A stretch of DNA of 64,000 bases from an uncultured Bacteroidales bacterium. GTDB lineage: Bacteria > Bacteroidota > Bacteroidia > Bacteroidales > F082. This document shows, one piece after another, positions 52,360 through 61,303 of this stretch. Every line of letters begins with the position of its first letter. Position 1 is the stretch's first letter. The position numbers and the translations under genes are program-made. The DNA is taken from positions 22,170 to 86,169 of the forward strand of contig CAMYYD010000011.1 in NCBI GenBank assembly GCA_947303395.1. The letters are read 5' to 3'. The notes under the pieces are model-generated. The model was not told the DNA's origin. It did not search any database and saw only the letters and a list, made by a program, of their open reading frames with translations.

Positions 52360-53409
52360 ATGAACAGATTGTTGGCTCCAATATCATGGCTTTACGCGAT
52401 TGCGCTGAACATTCGCCATTGGCTTTATGATTTCGGAATATTGAAATCAAAGAGTTTTAGTGTGCCGACAATTTGCATCGGAAATCTCGCTTTGGGCGGA
52501 ACGGGCAAAACTCCGCACACCGAATATCTCATCAGATTTTTGAAAGACAAGGCAAACATTGCGGTTTTAAGTCGCGGTTACGGCAGAAAATCAAAAGGTT
52601 TTGTACTTGCCGACGAGAATATGTCTTACGAGCAAATCGGTGACGAGCCTTTGCTTTATCATTTGAAATTCAATGATATAACTGTCGCTGTCGACGAGAA
52701 TAGACCTGATGGCGTTGAGCGGTTGATGCGCCTTGAAAAAACACCTGAAGTCATCCTTCTTGACGACGCCTATCAGCACAGAAAAATAAAACCGGGTCTG
52801 AATATTCTTCTTACCGAATATTTTAACATTTACAAAAACGACGCGCTTGTTCCGGCAGGACATCTTCGCGATGTTAAAAGTGCCGCCAAACGCGCTGATA
52901 TTATTATAGTTACAAAATCGCCACGTGTGTTGTTGCCTTACGACAAACGCGATGTTATTAACCTTATCAATGCGAAGCCATATCAGAAAGTATTCTTCAC
53001 TTATATTGATTTTCAACCACTTAATCCGATAAACCAGATAGCTAAGGACACGATACTGTCAGACATGAAATCTGTTTATCTTTTCTGCGGCATAGCCAAT
53101 CCATATCCGCTTGAAGATCATTTGAAGAGAAAATATAACACATTGATTACCAATTATTACGACGATCATCATGATTTCACGAACAGCGATATCGACGTGA
53201 TTCTTGACGGTTATGACAGTGTTATTGGCAAAAACAAAATAATAGTTACGACTGAAAAAGATTTAATGAGATTAACAAACTCTTCTTTGATCAACCGATT
53301 TGACAACGTGCCGCTATTCACTATCCCGATTGAGGTGCGTTTCAACGATGAGAAAGAAGAGGAAACATTTAAATATTTGATTTTGAATTATGTTGGAAAA
53401 AATTCTTGA
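52360..53409 (+). CDS. lpxK: tetraacyldisaccharide 4'-kinase
   Basis: LpxK phosphorylates the 4' position of the lipid A precursor at the inner membrane. The P-loop is IGNLALGGTGKTPHTEYLI, after an N-terminal amphipathic/membrane helix (SWLYAIALNIRHWLYDF). Further conserved parts are VLSRGYGRKSKGF, DDAYQHRKI and TTEKDLMRL. It is 349 residues. Its end overlaps punA by 20 bp. Confidence 0.95.
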   Translation: MNRLLAPISWLYAIALNIRHWLYDFGILKSKSFSVPTICIGNLALGGTGKTPHTEYLIRFLKDKANIAVLSRGYGRKSKGFVLADENMSYEQIGDEPLLYHLKFNDITVAVDENRPDGVERLMRLEKTPEVILLDDAYQHRKIKPGLNILLTEYFNIYKNDALVPAGHLRDVKSAAKRADIIIVTKSPRVLLPYDKRDVINLINAKPYQKVFFTYIDFQPLNPINQIAKDTILSDMKSVYLFCGIANPYPLEDHLKRKYNTLITNYYDDHHDFTNSDIDVILDGYDSVIGKNKIIVTTEKDLMRLTNSSLINRFDNVPLFTIPIEVRFNDEKEEETFKYLILNYVGKNS

Positions 53410-54217
53410 GACAGTAGATTTTATCAAATCGAAGACAAACGGTTTTGAACCAGAGGTGGGTATTGTTTTAGGCTCAGGCTTGGGCGGATTAGTCGATGTT
53501 ATTGATACTCAATATTCTATATCATACAAAGATATCCCTAATTTCCCTGTTTCGACAGTTGCCGGACATCAGGGCAAACTAATTTTAGGAACTTTGAGCG
53601 GACGTAAAGTCGTGGCAATGCAAGGCCGTTTCCATTATTATGAAGGCTACAGCACGAAGGAAGTCACATTCCCGATTCGCGTACTTAAATATTTGGGTAT
53701 CAAGCTGTTAGTGCTTTCAAACGCCAGCGGCGGCGTTAATCCTGACTTCAGAGTGAGCGACATCATGTTCATCACCGACCACATCAACCTGTTGCCAAAC
53801 CCATTGATTGGCAAGAACGACGACAGAATAGGAACACGATTCCCCGAACTGAGCGAGGCATACAACAAAAACGTGCTTGCATTCGCTGATAAGATTGCTG
53901 ACGAACTGAAGATTCAGGTTCAGCACGGCGTATACGTTGGCGACACAGGTCCGACTTACGAGACACCAGCCGAATACAACTACTACCGTATCATCGGCGG
54001 CGACTGCGTGGGAATGTCAACGGTGCCTGAGGTTATCGTAGCACGCCACTGCGGCTTGCCGGTGTTTGCAATGTCAATCATCACTGACCTTGGCGGAAAA
54101 GACATCGCGGTGCAGGTCACACACGAAGAAGTCATCAACGCAGCCAACGTGGCAGAGCCTAAGATGACCGCTATCTTGAAAGAGATGCTCAGACGTTTAG
54201 ATGAGATAAAGTTCTGA
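53390..54217 (+). CDS. punA: purine nucleoside phosphorylase, trimeric type
   Basis: Cleaves purine (deoxy)nucleosides with phosphate. Visible are VLGSGLGGL (phosphate loop), GRFHYYEGYS, LSNASGGVNP and the substrate-binding GDCVGMSTVPEVIVARHCG. It is 275 residues, close to the mammalian-type PNP family. It is nested between two lipid A genes and overlaps lpxK, so expression is linked to LPS synthesis without an obvious metabolic reason. Confidence 0.95.
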   Translation: MLEKILETVDFIKSKTNGFEPEVGIVLGSGLGGLVDVIDTQYSISYKDIPNFPVSTVAGHQGKLILGTLSGRKVVAMQGRFHYYEGYSTKEVTFPIRVLKYLGIKLLVLSNASGGVNPDFRVSDIMFITDHINLLPNPLIGKNDDRIGTRFPELSEAYNKNVLAFADKIADELKIQVQHGVYVGDTGPTYETPAEYNYYRIIGGDCVGMSTVPEVIVARHCGLPVFAMSIITDLGGKDIAVQVTHEEVINAANVAEPKMTAILKEMLRRLDEIKF

Positions 54218-54226
54218 TTTTCAAAG

Positions 54227-54979
54227 ATGAAGAAGATTTACTTCGCCACAGATTTTCATCTCGGAGTGCCGACTTTGGAAGACAGTCAGAGGAGAGAAAA
54301 AATGCTCATCCAGTTTCTAGATTCCATAAAGGACGACTGCGAAGAGCTGTTTCTAATGGGCGATTTATTCGACTTCTGGTACGAATACAAAACAGTAGTC
54401 CCAAAAGGACATGTGCGACTGCTCGGGAAACTCGCCGATTTCATCGACAGCGGCATTCCTGTGCATCTTTTTGCCGGAAATCACGACCTTTGGACGTTCT
54501 CATATCTTCAGGAAGAGATTGGTATTCAAATACATAGAGAGCCAGAAGTGATGACACTCAAAGGCAAGAAATTTTTCCTCGTTCACGGCGACGGACGCGG
54601 TCCGGGCGACAAAGGATACAAATTCCTGAAGAGCGTGTTTGAAAACAGATTTCTGCAATGGTGTTTTAGGCACGTTCATCCCGATTTTGGAATTAAGGTG
54701 GCATTGAAATGGTCTCATAATCACAGAGTTAAGAAGCTAAAACGCGAACAGGAAGGCGGCTATTACAATGTCATTGAGGAAACAAGGTTATACAAATACG
54801 CTCAGGATGAACTGCAAAAAGACCCGACGATTGATTTCTTTGTGTTCGGACACCAGCACAAGCCCATGCAATACAAAACCGGCGATCATGCCCTAACGAC
54901 AGTGGTTGGAAACTGGATTTGGGACTACACATACGCAGTGTTTGATGGCGAAACGATGGAGTTGAAAAACTGGCAATGA
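54227..54979 (+). CDS. lpxH: UDP-2,3-diacylglucosamine hydrolase
   Basis: Removes UMP from the diacylglucosamine precursor to give lipid X, two steps before LpxK. The metallophosphoesterase motifs are TDFHLGV, MGDLFDFW, AGNHDLW and FGHQHKP. It is 250 residues and lies 9 bp after punA. It is also named as a phosphoesterase family in some annotation; proximity to lpxK supports LpxH. Confidence 0.92.
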   Translation: MKKIYFATDFHLGVPTLEDSQRREKMLIQFLDSIKDDCEELFLMGDLFDFWYEYKTVVPKGHVRLLGKLADFIDSGIPVHLFAGNHDLWTFSYLQEEIGIQIHREPEVMTLKGKKFFLVHGDGRGPGDKGYKFLKSVFENRFLQWCFRHVHPDFGIKVALKWSHNHRVKKLKREQEGGYYNVIEETRLYKYAQDELQKDPTIDFFVFGHQHKPMQYKTGDHALTTVVGNWIWDYTYAVFDGETMELKNWQ

Positions 54980-54986
54980 TATAAGC

Positions 54987-55138
54987 TCACGCAGATCTCG
55001 CAGAAAACGCAGAACTGTTCTTCCACAACAGAATAGTTCGCAAGCGAACAGATTACGCAGAATCGGATCTGCGAGATCAGATTGCTTTAGCAATCAAATA
55101 TCATAGACAAGTCTGCGAAATCTGCGAGTTCTGCGTGA
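54987..55138. repeat. 152-bp CGCAGA-type inverted-repeat element
   Basis: Terminal 27-bp arms (54987-55013 and 55112-55138) match at 23 positions as inverted repeats built of CGCAGA units. Inside are further palindromes: GTTCGC-AA-GCGAAC (55036), GATCT-GCG-AGATC (55066) and GATTGC-TTTA-GCAATC (55080). No ORF and no obvious target duplication. It fills the gap before the M20 gene. Confidence 0.75.
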
Positions 55139-55169
55139 AAAAAAGAAATAATTACAAACATTAAATAAT

Positions 55170-56534
55170 ATGAATAAAATACAAAATTACATCAAGGAAA
55201 ACGAACAACGTTTTTTGGACGAGTTGTTCGGACTGATCAGAATTCCGTCGATTAGCTCGGAATCGGCACATAAGCCAGATATGATTAAGGCTGCGGAATA
55301 TTGGAGAGACAGCATCTTGAAGGCAGGAGCCGACAAGGCGGAATTGATGCCAACAGAAGGAAATCCAATAGTTTACGGCGAAAAGATTATCGACCCAAAG
55401 AAGCCGACAGTGTTGGTTTACGGTCACTACGACGTGATGCCTGTCGACCCTATCGAGCTGTGGCACACCGACCCGTTTGAGCCAGTTATCAAAGACGGCA
55501 AGATCTGGGCTCGCGGCGCTGACGACGATAAAGGTCAGGCTTTCATGCACGCAAAGGCATTCGAAACGATGATGCAGACCGGCACTCTCCCATGCAACGT
55601 TAAGTTTATGCTCGAAGGTGAAGAAGAAATCGGCTCAGGCAGCCTCTCAAAATGGATTGAAGAGTACAAAGACCTTGTAAAAGCTGACGTTATCCTCGTT
55701 TCAGATACAAGCATGATAAACCACGACACACCTTCAATCACAACAGGTTTGCGTGGTTTGGCATATTGGGAAGTTGAAGTTACAGGTCCGAATGCCGACC
55801 TGCATTCAGGATTGTTTGGCGGCGCTGTCGCCAACCCATTGAACACCTTGTGTGAGATGGTGGCTGGCGTTATGGACAAGAACAACCACATCACCATTCC
55901 TCATTTCTATGACGATGTCGTTGAATCTTCTGAAAAAGAACGCGAGATGCTCAACAAAGCACCTTACAACGAGGAAGAATTCAAGAAATCATTGGGCGTC
56001 AAGGAATTACGTGGCGAAAAAGGATACACCAAAATCGAACGCACAGGTATCCGTCCGACATTCGATTTGTGCGGCATCTGGGGCGGTTACACTGGCGAAG
56101 GTTCAAAGACAGTGCTTCCATCGAAGGCATATGCAAAGATTTCATGCAGATTAGTTCCTAACCAAGATCACGAGAAGATTGGCAAGCTGTTTAAGGAATA
56201 TTTCGAGAGCATCGCTCCTGATTATGTGACTGTTAAGGTTACAACATTACATGGTGGCGAGGCTTACGGCTGCCCGATTGAGCTCCCGGCATACAAAGCT
56301 GCCGAGCAGGCTTATTTCGACACCTACGGCAAGCTTCCAATCCCAATGAGAAGCGGTGGAAGTATCCCGATTATAGCTCGCTTCGAGAAAGTGTTGGGAA
56401 TCAAGTCAATTTTGATGGGATTTGGTCTTGGCGAAGATGCCATCCACTCACCAAACGAGAACTACAGACTTGATCATTTCTTCAAGGGAATTGAAACGAT
56501 TGTGCAGTTCTACCAGCATTACGCTGGCAAATAA
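55170..56534 (+). CDS. M20 family dipeptidase
   Basis: A 454-residue cytoplasmic metallopeptidase. Metal and catalytic motifs: VYGHYDVMPVDP, ARGADDDKGQ and LEGEEEIGSGS, with the dimerisation (lid) domain after GLRGLAYWEVEV. The last metal ligand His is in GEDAIHSPNE. It resembles carnosinase/PepV-like dipeptidases acting on short peptides. No clear promoter is seen apart from the repeat-rich leader; it ends in a strong terminator. Confidence 0.92.
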   Translation: MNKIQNYIKENEQRFLDELFGLIRIPSISSESAHKPDMIKAAEYWRDSILKAGADKAELMPTEGNPIVYGEKIIDPKKPTVLVYGHYDVMPVDPIELWHTDPFEPVIKDGKIWARGADDDKGQAFMHAKAFETMMQTGTLPCNVKFMLEGEEEIGSGSLSKWIEEYKDLVKADVILVSDTSMINHDTPSITTGLRGLAYWEVEVTGPNADLHSGLFGGAVANPLNTLCEMVAGVMDKNNHITIPHFYDDVVESSEKEREMLNKAPYNEEEFKKSLGVKELRGEKGYTKIERTGIRPTFDLCGIWGGYTGEGSKTVLPSKAYAKISCRLVPNQDHEKIGKLFKEYFESIAPDYVTVKVTTLHGGEAYGCPIELPAYKAAEQAYFDTYGKLPIPMRSGGSIPIIARFEKVLGIKSILMGFGLGEDAIHSPNENYRLDHFFKGIETIVQFYQHYAGK

Positions 56535-56535
56535 T

Positions 56536-56565
56536 AAAAAAAGGCGGCAGTTGCCGCCTTTTTTT
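56536..56565. terminator. Bidirectional terminator between M20 gene and dsbD
   Basis: Stem AAAAAAAGGCGGCA / TGCCGCCTTTTTTT with a 2- to 4-nt loop. The A and T runs let it act for both convergent genes; the dsbD stop codon lies in the T run. Confidence 0.88.
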
Positions 56566-58612
56566 ATTCATTGATGTTTCTTACTGAAACACCATTTTTG
56601 AAGTTCTCCAATCCTTCTTTGAGGAACTGGACGAAGCCATCTTTGTCGAGGTTGTAGGCACGAGGCTCGTGGAGGAGCTCGCCATTATGCCCCATCAAAC
56701 AGTAATACGGCTGGGCGTTGGTTCCGAATTTTGTGATTTGGAAGTCGGCATATTTACGACCGATGGTCTTTTTCATCTTGCCGTCACCACCCATAACCCA
56801 TTCTTCCTCAGGAAGTTTGGTTTTGTCATCGACATAAAGAGCCACGATGATAAAATCTTCACGCAACATCTTCAAGACACGCGGATCGCTCCAAACGTTG
56901 GCTTCCATCTCACGGCAATTCACACATCCGTGACCGGTAAAGTCGACGTAAAGCGGCTTGTTTTGTGCCTTTGCGCAAGCCAGCGCCTGCTCATAATCGA
57001 AATAGCCCTTCAATCCGTGAGGCAGATGGAAGATGTCGTTGAAACGAGGTTCTTCGCAAAGCTCTGCCGTTGGTTTGACATGTTGTTGCTCTGTCTGACC
57101 GGCAGGAACCGCCTTCATATTCTGCTGTATAAACTCAATAACCTTATCAGCATTTTCCTGATTGATACGTTTGAGGTCGAAATCGAGGGTCTGTTGTGGT
57201 GGCAGGTAGCCCGAGAGAGCCTTCAAAGGAGCACCCCACATACCAGGAATCATATAAACAACAAACGTAAATGTGATGATACTCAATATCAAACGACCAA
57301 CACCAATGGATTCGACAGGGTCGTCATTTTTAAATCTGATCTTGCCAAGAAGATAGAAACCGAGCATGGCAAAGCACACAATCCAGATGCCGAGGTAAAC
57401 CTCGCGGTCGAGCAAATGCCAGTGGTATGTCTGGTCGGCGACACTCAAGAACTTGAAGCCGAGCGCAACCTCGATGAAACCAAGAATCACTTTCACTGTG
57501 TTAAGCCAGCCACCGCTCTTTGGCAGGTTTTTCAGCATTGACGGGAACAATGCGAAGAGTGCGAACGGTAAAGCGAATGTGCAGGCGTAGCAGAACATTG
57601 TTAGAATCGGGGTCCAGAATTCACCTGATGTTGATTTAATAAGAACTGTTCCGACGATAGGTCCTGTGCAAGCAAATGATACCAAAACAAGGGTCAATGC
57701 CATGAAGAAAACACCAGCAAGACCTTTTTTCTCAGAATTGGCATCCGATTTGTTGACCAAGCTGCTTGGGAGCACGATTTCGAAAGCTCCGAAAAATGAT
57801 GCAGCGAACACCATAAACACCAGGAAGAAGATAATATTCGGAAGCCAATGTGTTGATAACCAGTTAAATATATCGCCAGTAACACTGTCGCCACCGAAAA
57901 TCCAAGTCACCATGATGATGATTGCGATTGGCAAGGTGTAAAGCAACACTATGAAAATGAAATACATAATGGCTTTGAAACGTCCTGCGGCCTTGTTTTC
58001 GCTGCCGTGCAAGAAGAATGATACCGTCATAGGAATCATCGGGAAGACGCATGGGGTAAGCAATGCAGCCAAGCCCCAGAGGATGGCCTGAAGAATCATT
58101 GACAACAAACTGTCGCCTTCTTTTGCCTGAGCATCAGCATTTGCTATAGTTCCTGAATTGAGATTGATATCAAACTCAACTGTTGTCGGAGGCAGACACT
58201 GACCGTCGTTGCAAACCATATATTCAAGTTCGCCTTTCACCGCAACTGGTTCTTTTCCAAGAACTTTCACCTTTTGAGTAAATATCGCCTCTTTTTCGAA
58301 GAAACGCAGTTCCATATCGAAGACAGGATCCTGAAGCACTATGGCTTCGCTTTCTGTCACCACGCCAACTCTTTCATAATCAGAAGCTTCAGCAAAATAA
58401 AACGCTGTCGGAATCGGACCACCGTCGGCGATATTTTGTGAATATACATGCCATCCGGCTTCGATATCTGCCTTGAAAATGACGTTGTATTCGTTATTTC
58501 CCAATGATTCGGTCGAGAAACTCCACTGAACAGGATCGTAAATCTGGGCAACCGATGTTATCGGCACTATTAACGAAAAAATTAATGCGAAAAACAAATT
58601 AAGTTTTTTCAT
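56564..58612 (-). CDS. dsbD: thiol:disulfide interchange protein DsbD-like
   Basis: A 682-residue membrane protein carrying electrons from cytoplasmic thioredoxin to the periplasm. Order: signal peptide, DsbD-alpha-like beta domain (YDPVQWSFSTESLG), about eight membrane helices with Cys-containing PCVFPMIPMTVSFF and SFACTGPIVG, and a C-terminal thioredoxin domain with FTGHGCVNCREMEANVW. It keeps secreted proteins or cytochrome maturation factors reduced. The CVNC motif is usual in the family. Promoter TAAATTTG. Confidence 0.93.
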   Translation of the reverse strand: MKKLNLFFALIFSLIVPITSVAQIYDPVQWSFSTESLGNNEYNVIFKADIEAGWHVYSQNIADGGPIPTAFYFAEASDYERVGVVTESEAIVLQDPVFDMELRFFEKEAIFTQKVKVLGKEPVAVKGELEYMVCNDGQCLPPTTVEFDINLNSGTIANADAQAKEGDSLLSMILQAILWGLAALLTPCVFPMIPMTVSFFLHGSENKAAGRFKAIMYFIFIVLLYTLPIAIIIMVTWIFGGDSVTGDIFNWLSTHWLPNIIFFLVFMVFAASFFGAFEIVLPSSLVNKSDANSEKKGLAGVFFMALTLVLVSFACTGPIVGTVLIKSTSGEFWTPILTMFCYACTFALPFALFALFPSMLKNLPKSGGWLNTVKVILGFIEVALGFKFLSVADQTYHWHLLDREVYLGIWIVCFAMLGFYLLGKIRFKNDDPVESIGVGRLILSIITFTFVVYMIPGMWGAPLKALSGYLPPQQTLDFDLKRINQENADKVIEFIQQNMKAVPAGQTEQQHVKPTAELCEEPRFNDIFHLPHGLKGYFDYEQALACAKAQNKPLYVDFTGHGCVNCREMEANVWSDPRVLKMLREDFIIVALYVDDKTKLPEEEWVMGGDGKMKKTIGRKYADFQITKFGTNAQPYYCLMGHNGELLHEPRAYNLDKDGFVQFLKEGLENFKNGVSVRNINE

Positions 58613-58667
58613 AGTTATTTGATTATCAATAATTTAATTATATTGCTTATATTTTAAATACAAGCCA

Positions 58668-58675
58668 CAAATTTA
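58668..58675 (-). promoter_or_regulatory. -7 element for dsbD
   Basis: TAAATTTG on the minus strand, 55 bp before the dsbD start and just after the tilS stop. Confidence 0.5.
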
Positions 58676-58687
58676 TGGAAAAAATTT

Positions 58688-60049
58688 TTATTCTCCAAAT
58701 TTAATTTCATAAATAGTTTTGGTCTTATCGGTTATTTTGAATCTGTCGTCGATTCGACAGCCTACAATCCAAACAATATTGTCGTCAGAATCAACGAGAA
58801 TCGGAGTGGTTTTCTTTTGAAAAGCCGTGAAATTCAAGTCGTTAAAGAAATCGGAAACGAGTTTTGTGCCATGCATTCCGAGTGGACGGAAACGGTCGCC
58901 TTGCTGCCAGAAACGGGTTTTTAGAGGAAGGTGAAGTGTGTCGTAATCCAATTGAGCGATATTATCATTATCCTTGATCAGTAGGGACAAGGCATACCCT
59001 GTCCGTACGGGTTGTATTGCCACCTGTTGTGACAAGGCATGCCTTGTCCTTTCTAAATCAATCGGGAAAATTTCAATTGTATCTTTTTCTACAACCAATT
59101 GATAATCATTTGAATAGAATTCTTTTCCTGGCTCACCATCAAGGGCTGCAAAAACTGATTCGCATTGAGAATATGAGAAGCCAAAGATGCGAATATATTC
59201 AAAAAGAAGTTGTCTGTCGAAATGACGTTTTGAAATTGAATGCAAAACGCCATCAACTGTCTCAATTTGAGAGATTTTTTCTTTTAAAAGTTCTCTATAC
59301 AATTGATTCTCAGCGGCTAAATGATTGACAGATTCAAGAATTTTCTCTCTTGCGTCATGTTTGATCGAGTCGAAAACTGGCATCAGTTCGTGACGGATTT
59401 TATTGCGAAGATAGATCGTGTCTCTGTTCGTGCTGTCCTCACGCCATTGGATGCCATTTTCAATCGCAAAACTCTTGATTTCTTCACGTGAAGCCCAAAG
59501 TAATGGTCTGATATACAAACTATTACGCGCTTGCATCGCTTTCAGACCTTTGATGCCGGCGCCACGGAGAAGGTTGATGAAAAATGTCTCTATTTGGTCG
59601 TCAGCGTGATGAGCGAGAGCTAATTTGTCGAAACGAAGATTTCTCCACTCGCTACGCTCGGTCGAAATGACGGGTCGGGTATTCGATTCGCTCGAAAGGA
59701 TGTGTTCGTTTGCATTTATCAAATCGTTAAACCAGGCGTAGCGCAGTTCGCGAGCAGCCATCTCGACTGAAACCTTATTGTTTTCAACGAAATCTATGGT
59801 GTCGAACTGGCGGACGAAGAGCTTAACCCCTACCTTTTCAGCATATTCGCGAACAAATTGCTCGTCGCCATCGGACTCAGCACCTCGCAAATGAAAATTA
59901 CAGTGTGCAAAAGCGATATCGTAACCTTCACGCCTTAATAATTCCGCAAGCACCATCGAATCGACACCGCCGCTCAAGGCAACGAGGATGCGGTCACCTT
60001 TATTAATAAGGTGGTTGCCATTAATATATTTGCGGAATTGTTCTAACAT
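58688..60049 (-). CDS. tilS: tRNA(Ile)-lysidine synthetase
   Basis: TilS converts C34 of tRNA-Ile2 to lysidine so that it reads AUA. The PP-loop is VALSGGVDSMVLAELL, followed by LALAHHADDQIETF and RPLL. The C-terminal domain has FWQQGDRFRPLGMHG and VWIVGCRIDDRFKI. The ATG at 60049 overlaps the upstream stop (TGATG); longer frames run into that gene. The 453-residue protein contains two apparent repeat-derived insertions: residues SNTRPVISTERSEWRNL just before the HHADD block (family C) and a double HAL segment between FPID and the IKDNDN stretch (family B). Conserved catalytic parts are intact. Confidence 0.93.
   Translation of the reverse strand: MLEQFRKYINGNHLINKGDRILVALSGGVDSMVLAELLRREGYDIAFAHCNFHLRGAESDGDEQFVREYAEKVGVKLFVRQFDTIDFVENNKVSVEMAARELRYAWFNDLINANEHILSSESNTRPVISTERSEWRNLRFDKLALAHHADDQIETFFINLLRGAGIKGLKAMQARNSLYIRPLLWASREEIKSFAIENGIQWREDSTNRDTIYLRNKIRHELMPVFDSIKHDAREKILESVNHLAAENQLYRELLKEKISQIETVDGVLHSISKRHFDRQLLFEYIRIFGFSYSQCESVFAALDGEPGKEFYSNDYQLVVEKDTIEIFPIDLERTRHALSQQVAIQPVRTGYALSLLIKDNDNIAQLDYDTLHLPLKTRFWQQGDRFRPLGMHGTKLVSDFFNDLNFTAFQKKTTPILVDSDDNIVWIVGCRIDDRFKITDKTKTIYEIKFGE
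58984..59050. repeat. Family B double-palindrome element, in frame in tilS
   Basis: A perfect 18-bp palindrome GACAAGGCATGCCTTGTC (59031-59048) and a slightly degraded one (58985-59004, GGACAAGGCAT then ACCCTGTCC). On the coding strand they encode RTRHALSQ and PVRTGYALSLLI, parallel to murB. Confidence 0.8.
59638..59671. repeat. Family C repeat, in frame in tilS
   Basis: GATTTCTC...TCGAAATGAC on the plus strand, the same ends as both arms of 38775-38880. The coding strand reads VISTERSEWRNL. Confidence 0.8.
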
Positions 60050-60666
60050 CAGAAATATAAGTAAACCAGTAAGAATCCGATGCCGAGGCCGACGGCGGTG
60101 CAGATGGCATACCACATCAGTTTCTTCCAAGGTGATGCGTCGGGCTCGAGCGATTGTTCGATTTTTTTCTTCGGAATAATATCACCAACAAAAATCTCGT
60201 CTTTATCAGCATTTTCTATCGATTCAGGAAGTGCCGGCTCCAAGAAAACGAGTTCTGAATCCTTGATTTTATGTGCTTTGCCACGGAAATAATAGTCCAC
60301 GCAGTAGTTGTTTTCCAACAGAATTATCACGCCAGTGCTGTCATCTTCAGTAGATTTTGCCACTATCTTCGCGCGACGGCCATAATTCTGCTTCAAAAGA
60401 ATCTCGTTGTCATCAACAGTAAGATATGCCACAACCGGCTCTGCATCCTGAGCGTCTTTCAATGCCGAAGTCAGGTAAATGACCAGCAGACTCACAGCCA
60501 ATGTACTCAAATCGTCATGCAAGCCTATAACAACCTGATTGTCAGCGAGTTGGTAAAACCAGAAATTCACTTCAGGATTAAAAGAATGTGTGTACAACTT
60601 AACCCATTCTTTAACCAGTCCGATGACTTCGTCTTTTTGTAAGCCTTTAACTTTTATGTAGTCCAT
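60049..60666 (-). CDS. uncharacterised protein with C-terminal membrane anchor
   Basis: A 205-residue protein that I do not assign to a family. Residues 1-150 are predicted alpha/beta, with a hydrophobic stretch around 57-70 (TLAVSLLVIYL). A charged linker (EIFVGDIIPKKKIEQSLEPD) leads to a C-terminal helix (LMWYAICTAVGLGIGFLLVYLYF), suggesting a tail-anchored or inner membrane protein. It overlaps flavin reductase (TAATG) and tilS (TGATG) by 1 bp on either side, so the three genes are translated together. Confidence 0.65.
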   Translation of the reverse strand: MDYIKVKGLQKDEVIGLVKEWVKLYTHSFNPEVNFWFYQLADNQVVIGLHDDLSTLAVSLLVIYLTSALKDAQDAEPVVAYLTVDDNEILLKQNYGRRAKIVAKSTEDDSTGVIILLENNYCVDYYFRGKAHKIKDSELVFLEPALPESIENADKDEIFVGDIIPKKKIEQSLEPDASPWKKLMWYAICTAVGLGIGFLLVYLYF

Positions 60667-61247
60667 TATTTCTTCCTTTTATGTTGAATTTTCTCGACGG
60701 AGAAACCGAATTTGCCGATTTTTTCGCCTAAAGTGTAGTATTTTCCGTGTGAATACGTGATCAATTCGGCCTGATTTAGCTGGAAAAGTCCTGTACTCGG
60801 GTCGAAATATTTCTCGTCTCCGTGAACGGCCACCACTTCTGCCAAAAACATATCGTGCGAGCCCAACTCTTTGATTTCGACGACTTTACATTCGATATTC
60901 ACTGGTGCCTCCGCAATCATCGGAGCTTTCACTTTTTCAGCAGACTCAGGCGTAAGGTGCATCTCCTTGAACTTATTGTAGTCTCTTCCAGAGCGCACGC
61001 CACACCAGTCGGTGGCTTTCGCGAGAGCTTCAGTTGTGAGATTTATCACAAATTCTTTGTTTTTCGAGATTATCGGATGAGAATGTCTGTCTTTTCTTAT
61101 CGAGATGTAGCACATCGGCGGGTCTGAGCACACCGTTCCAGTCCATGCCACTGTGATGATATTATAGTTTTCGGGGCTGTCGCCGCACGAGACCATCACC
61201 ACTGGCAACGGATAAAGCATTGTTCCGGGTTTAAATGATTTTTTCAT
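60666..61247 (-). CDS. flavin reductase family protein (FMN-binding)
   Basis: A 193-residue split-barrel flavoprotein. PLPVVMVSCGDSPENYNIITVAWTG and YISIRKDRHSHPIISKNKEFVINL are the FMN-binding parts typical of the flavin reductase-like domain; CGVRSGRDYNKF and ECKVVEI follow. It probably reduces flavin or binds FMN with an unknown partner. Start MKKSFKPGT at 61247 is used because upstream codons lie in the promoter and terminator of the preceding gene. First gene of the unit with the anchored protein and tilS. Confidence 0.88.
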   Translation of the reverse strand: MKKSFKPGTMLYPLPVVMVSCGDSPENYNIITVAWTGTVCSDPPMCYISIRKDRHSHPIISKNKEFVINLTTEALAKATDWCGVRSGRDYNKFKEMHLTPESAEKVKAPMIAEAPVNIECKVVEIKELGSHDMFLAEVVAVHGDEKYFDPSTGLFQLNQAELITYSHGKYYTLGEKIGKFGFSVEKIQHKRKK

Positions 61248-61251
61248 GGTG

Positions 61252-61259
61252 CAAAGATA
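61252..61259 (-). promoter_or_regulatory. -7 element 4 bp before the flavin reductase start
   Basis: TATCTTTG on the minus strand ends 4 bp before the ATG and follows the korB terminator with no gap. The transcript should be leaderless or nearly so. Confidence 0.55.
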
Positions 61260-61290
61260 AAAAAATCCCGCCAATTGGCGGGATTTTTTT
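61260..61290 (-). terminator. Terminator of korAB
   Basis: AATCCCGCCAATTGGCGGGATT is a perfect palindrome in its core (AATCCCGCCAA with complement), flanked by A and T runs. It lies directly before the flavin reductase promoter. Confidence 0.85.
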
Positions 61291-61303
61291 GATTTATCAG
61301 ATA

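Noticed and set aside
54987..55138. Insertion sequence remnant
   Set aside because: There are inverted ends, but no transposase fragment and no target duplication could be seen; kept only as a repeat element.
56669..57541. 290-codon open frame antisense to dsbD
   Set aside because: The minus-strand DsbD frame is clearly real; the antisense frame has no domain or signal.
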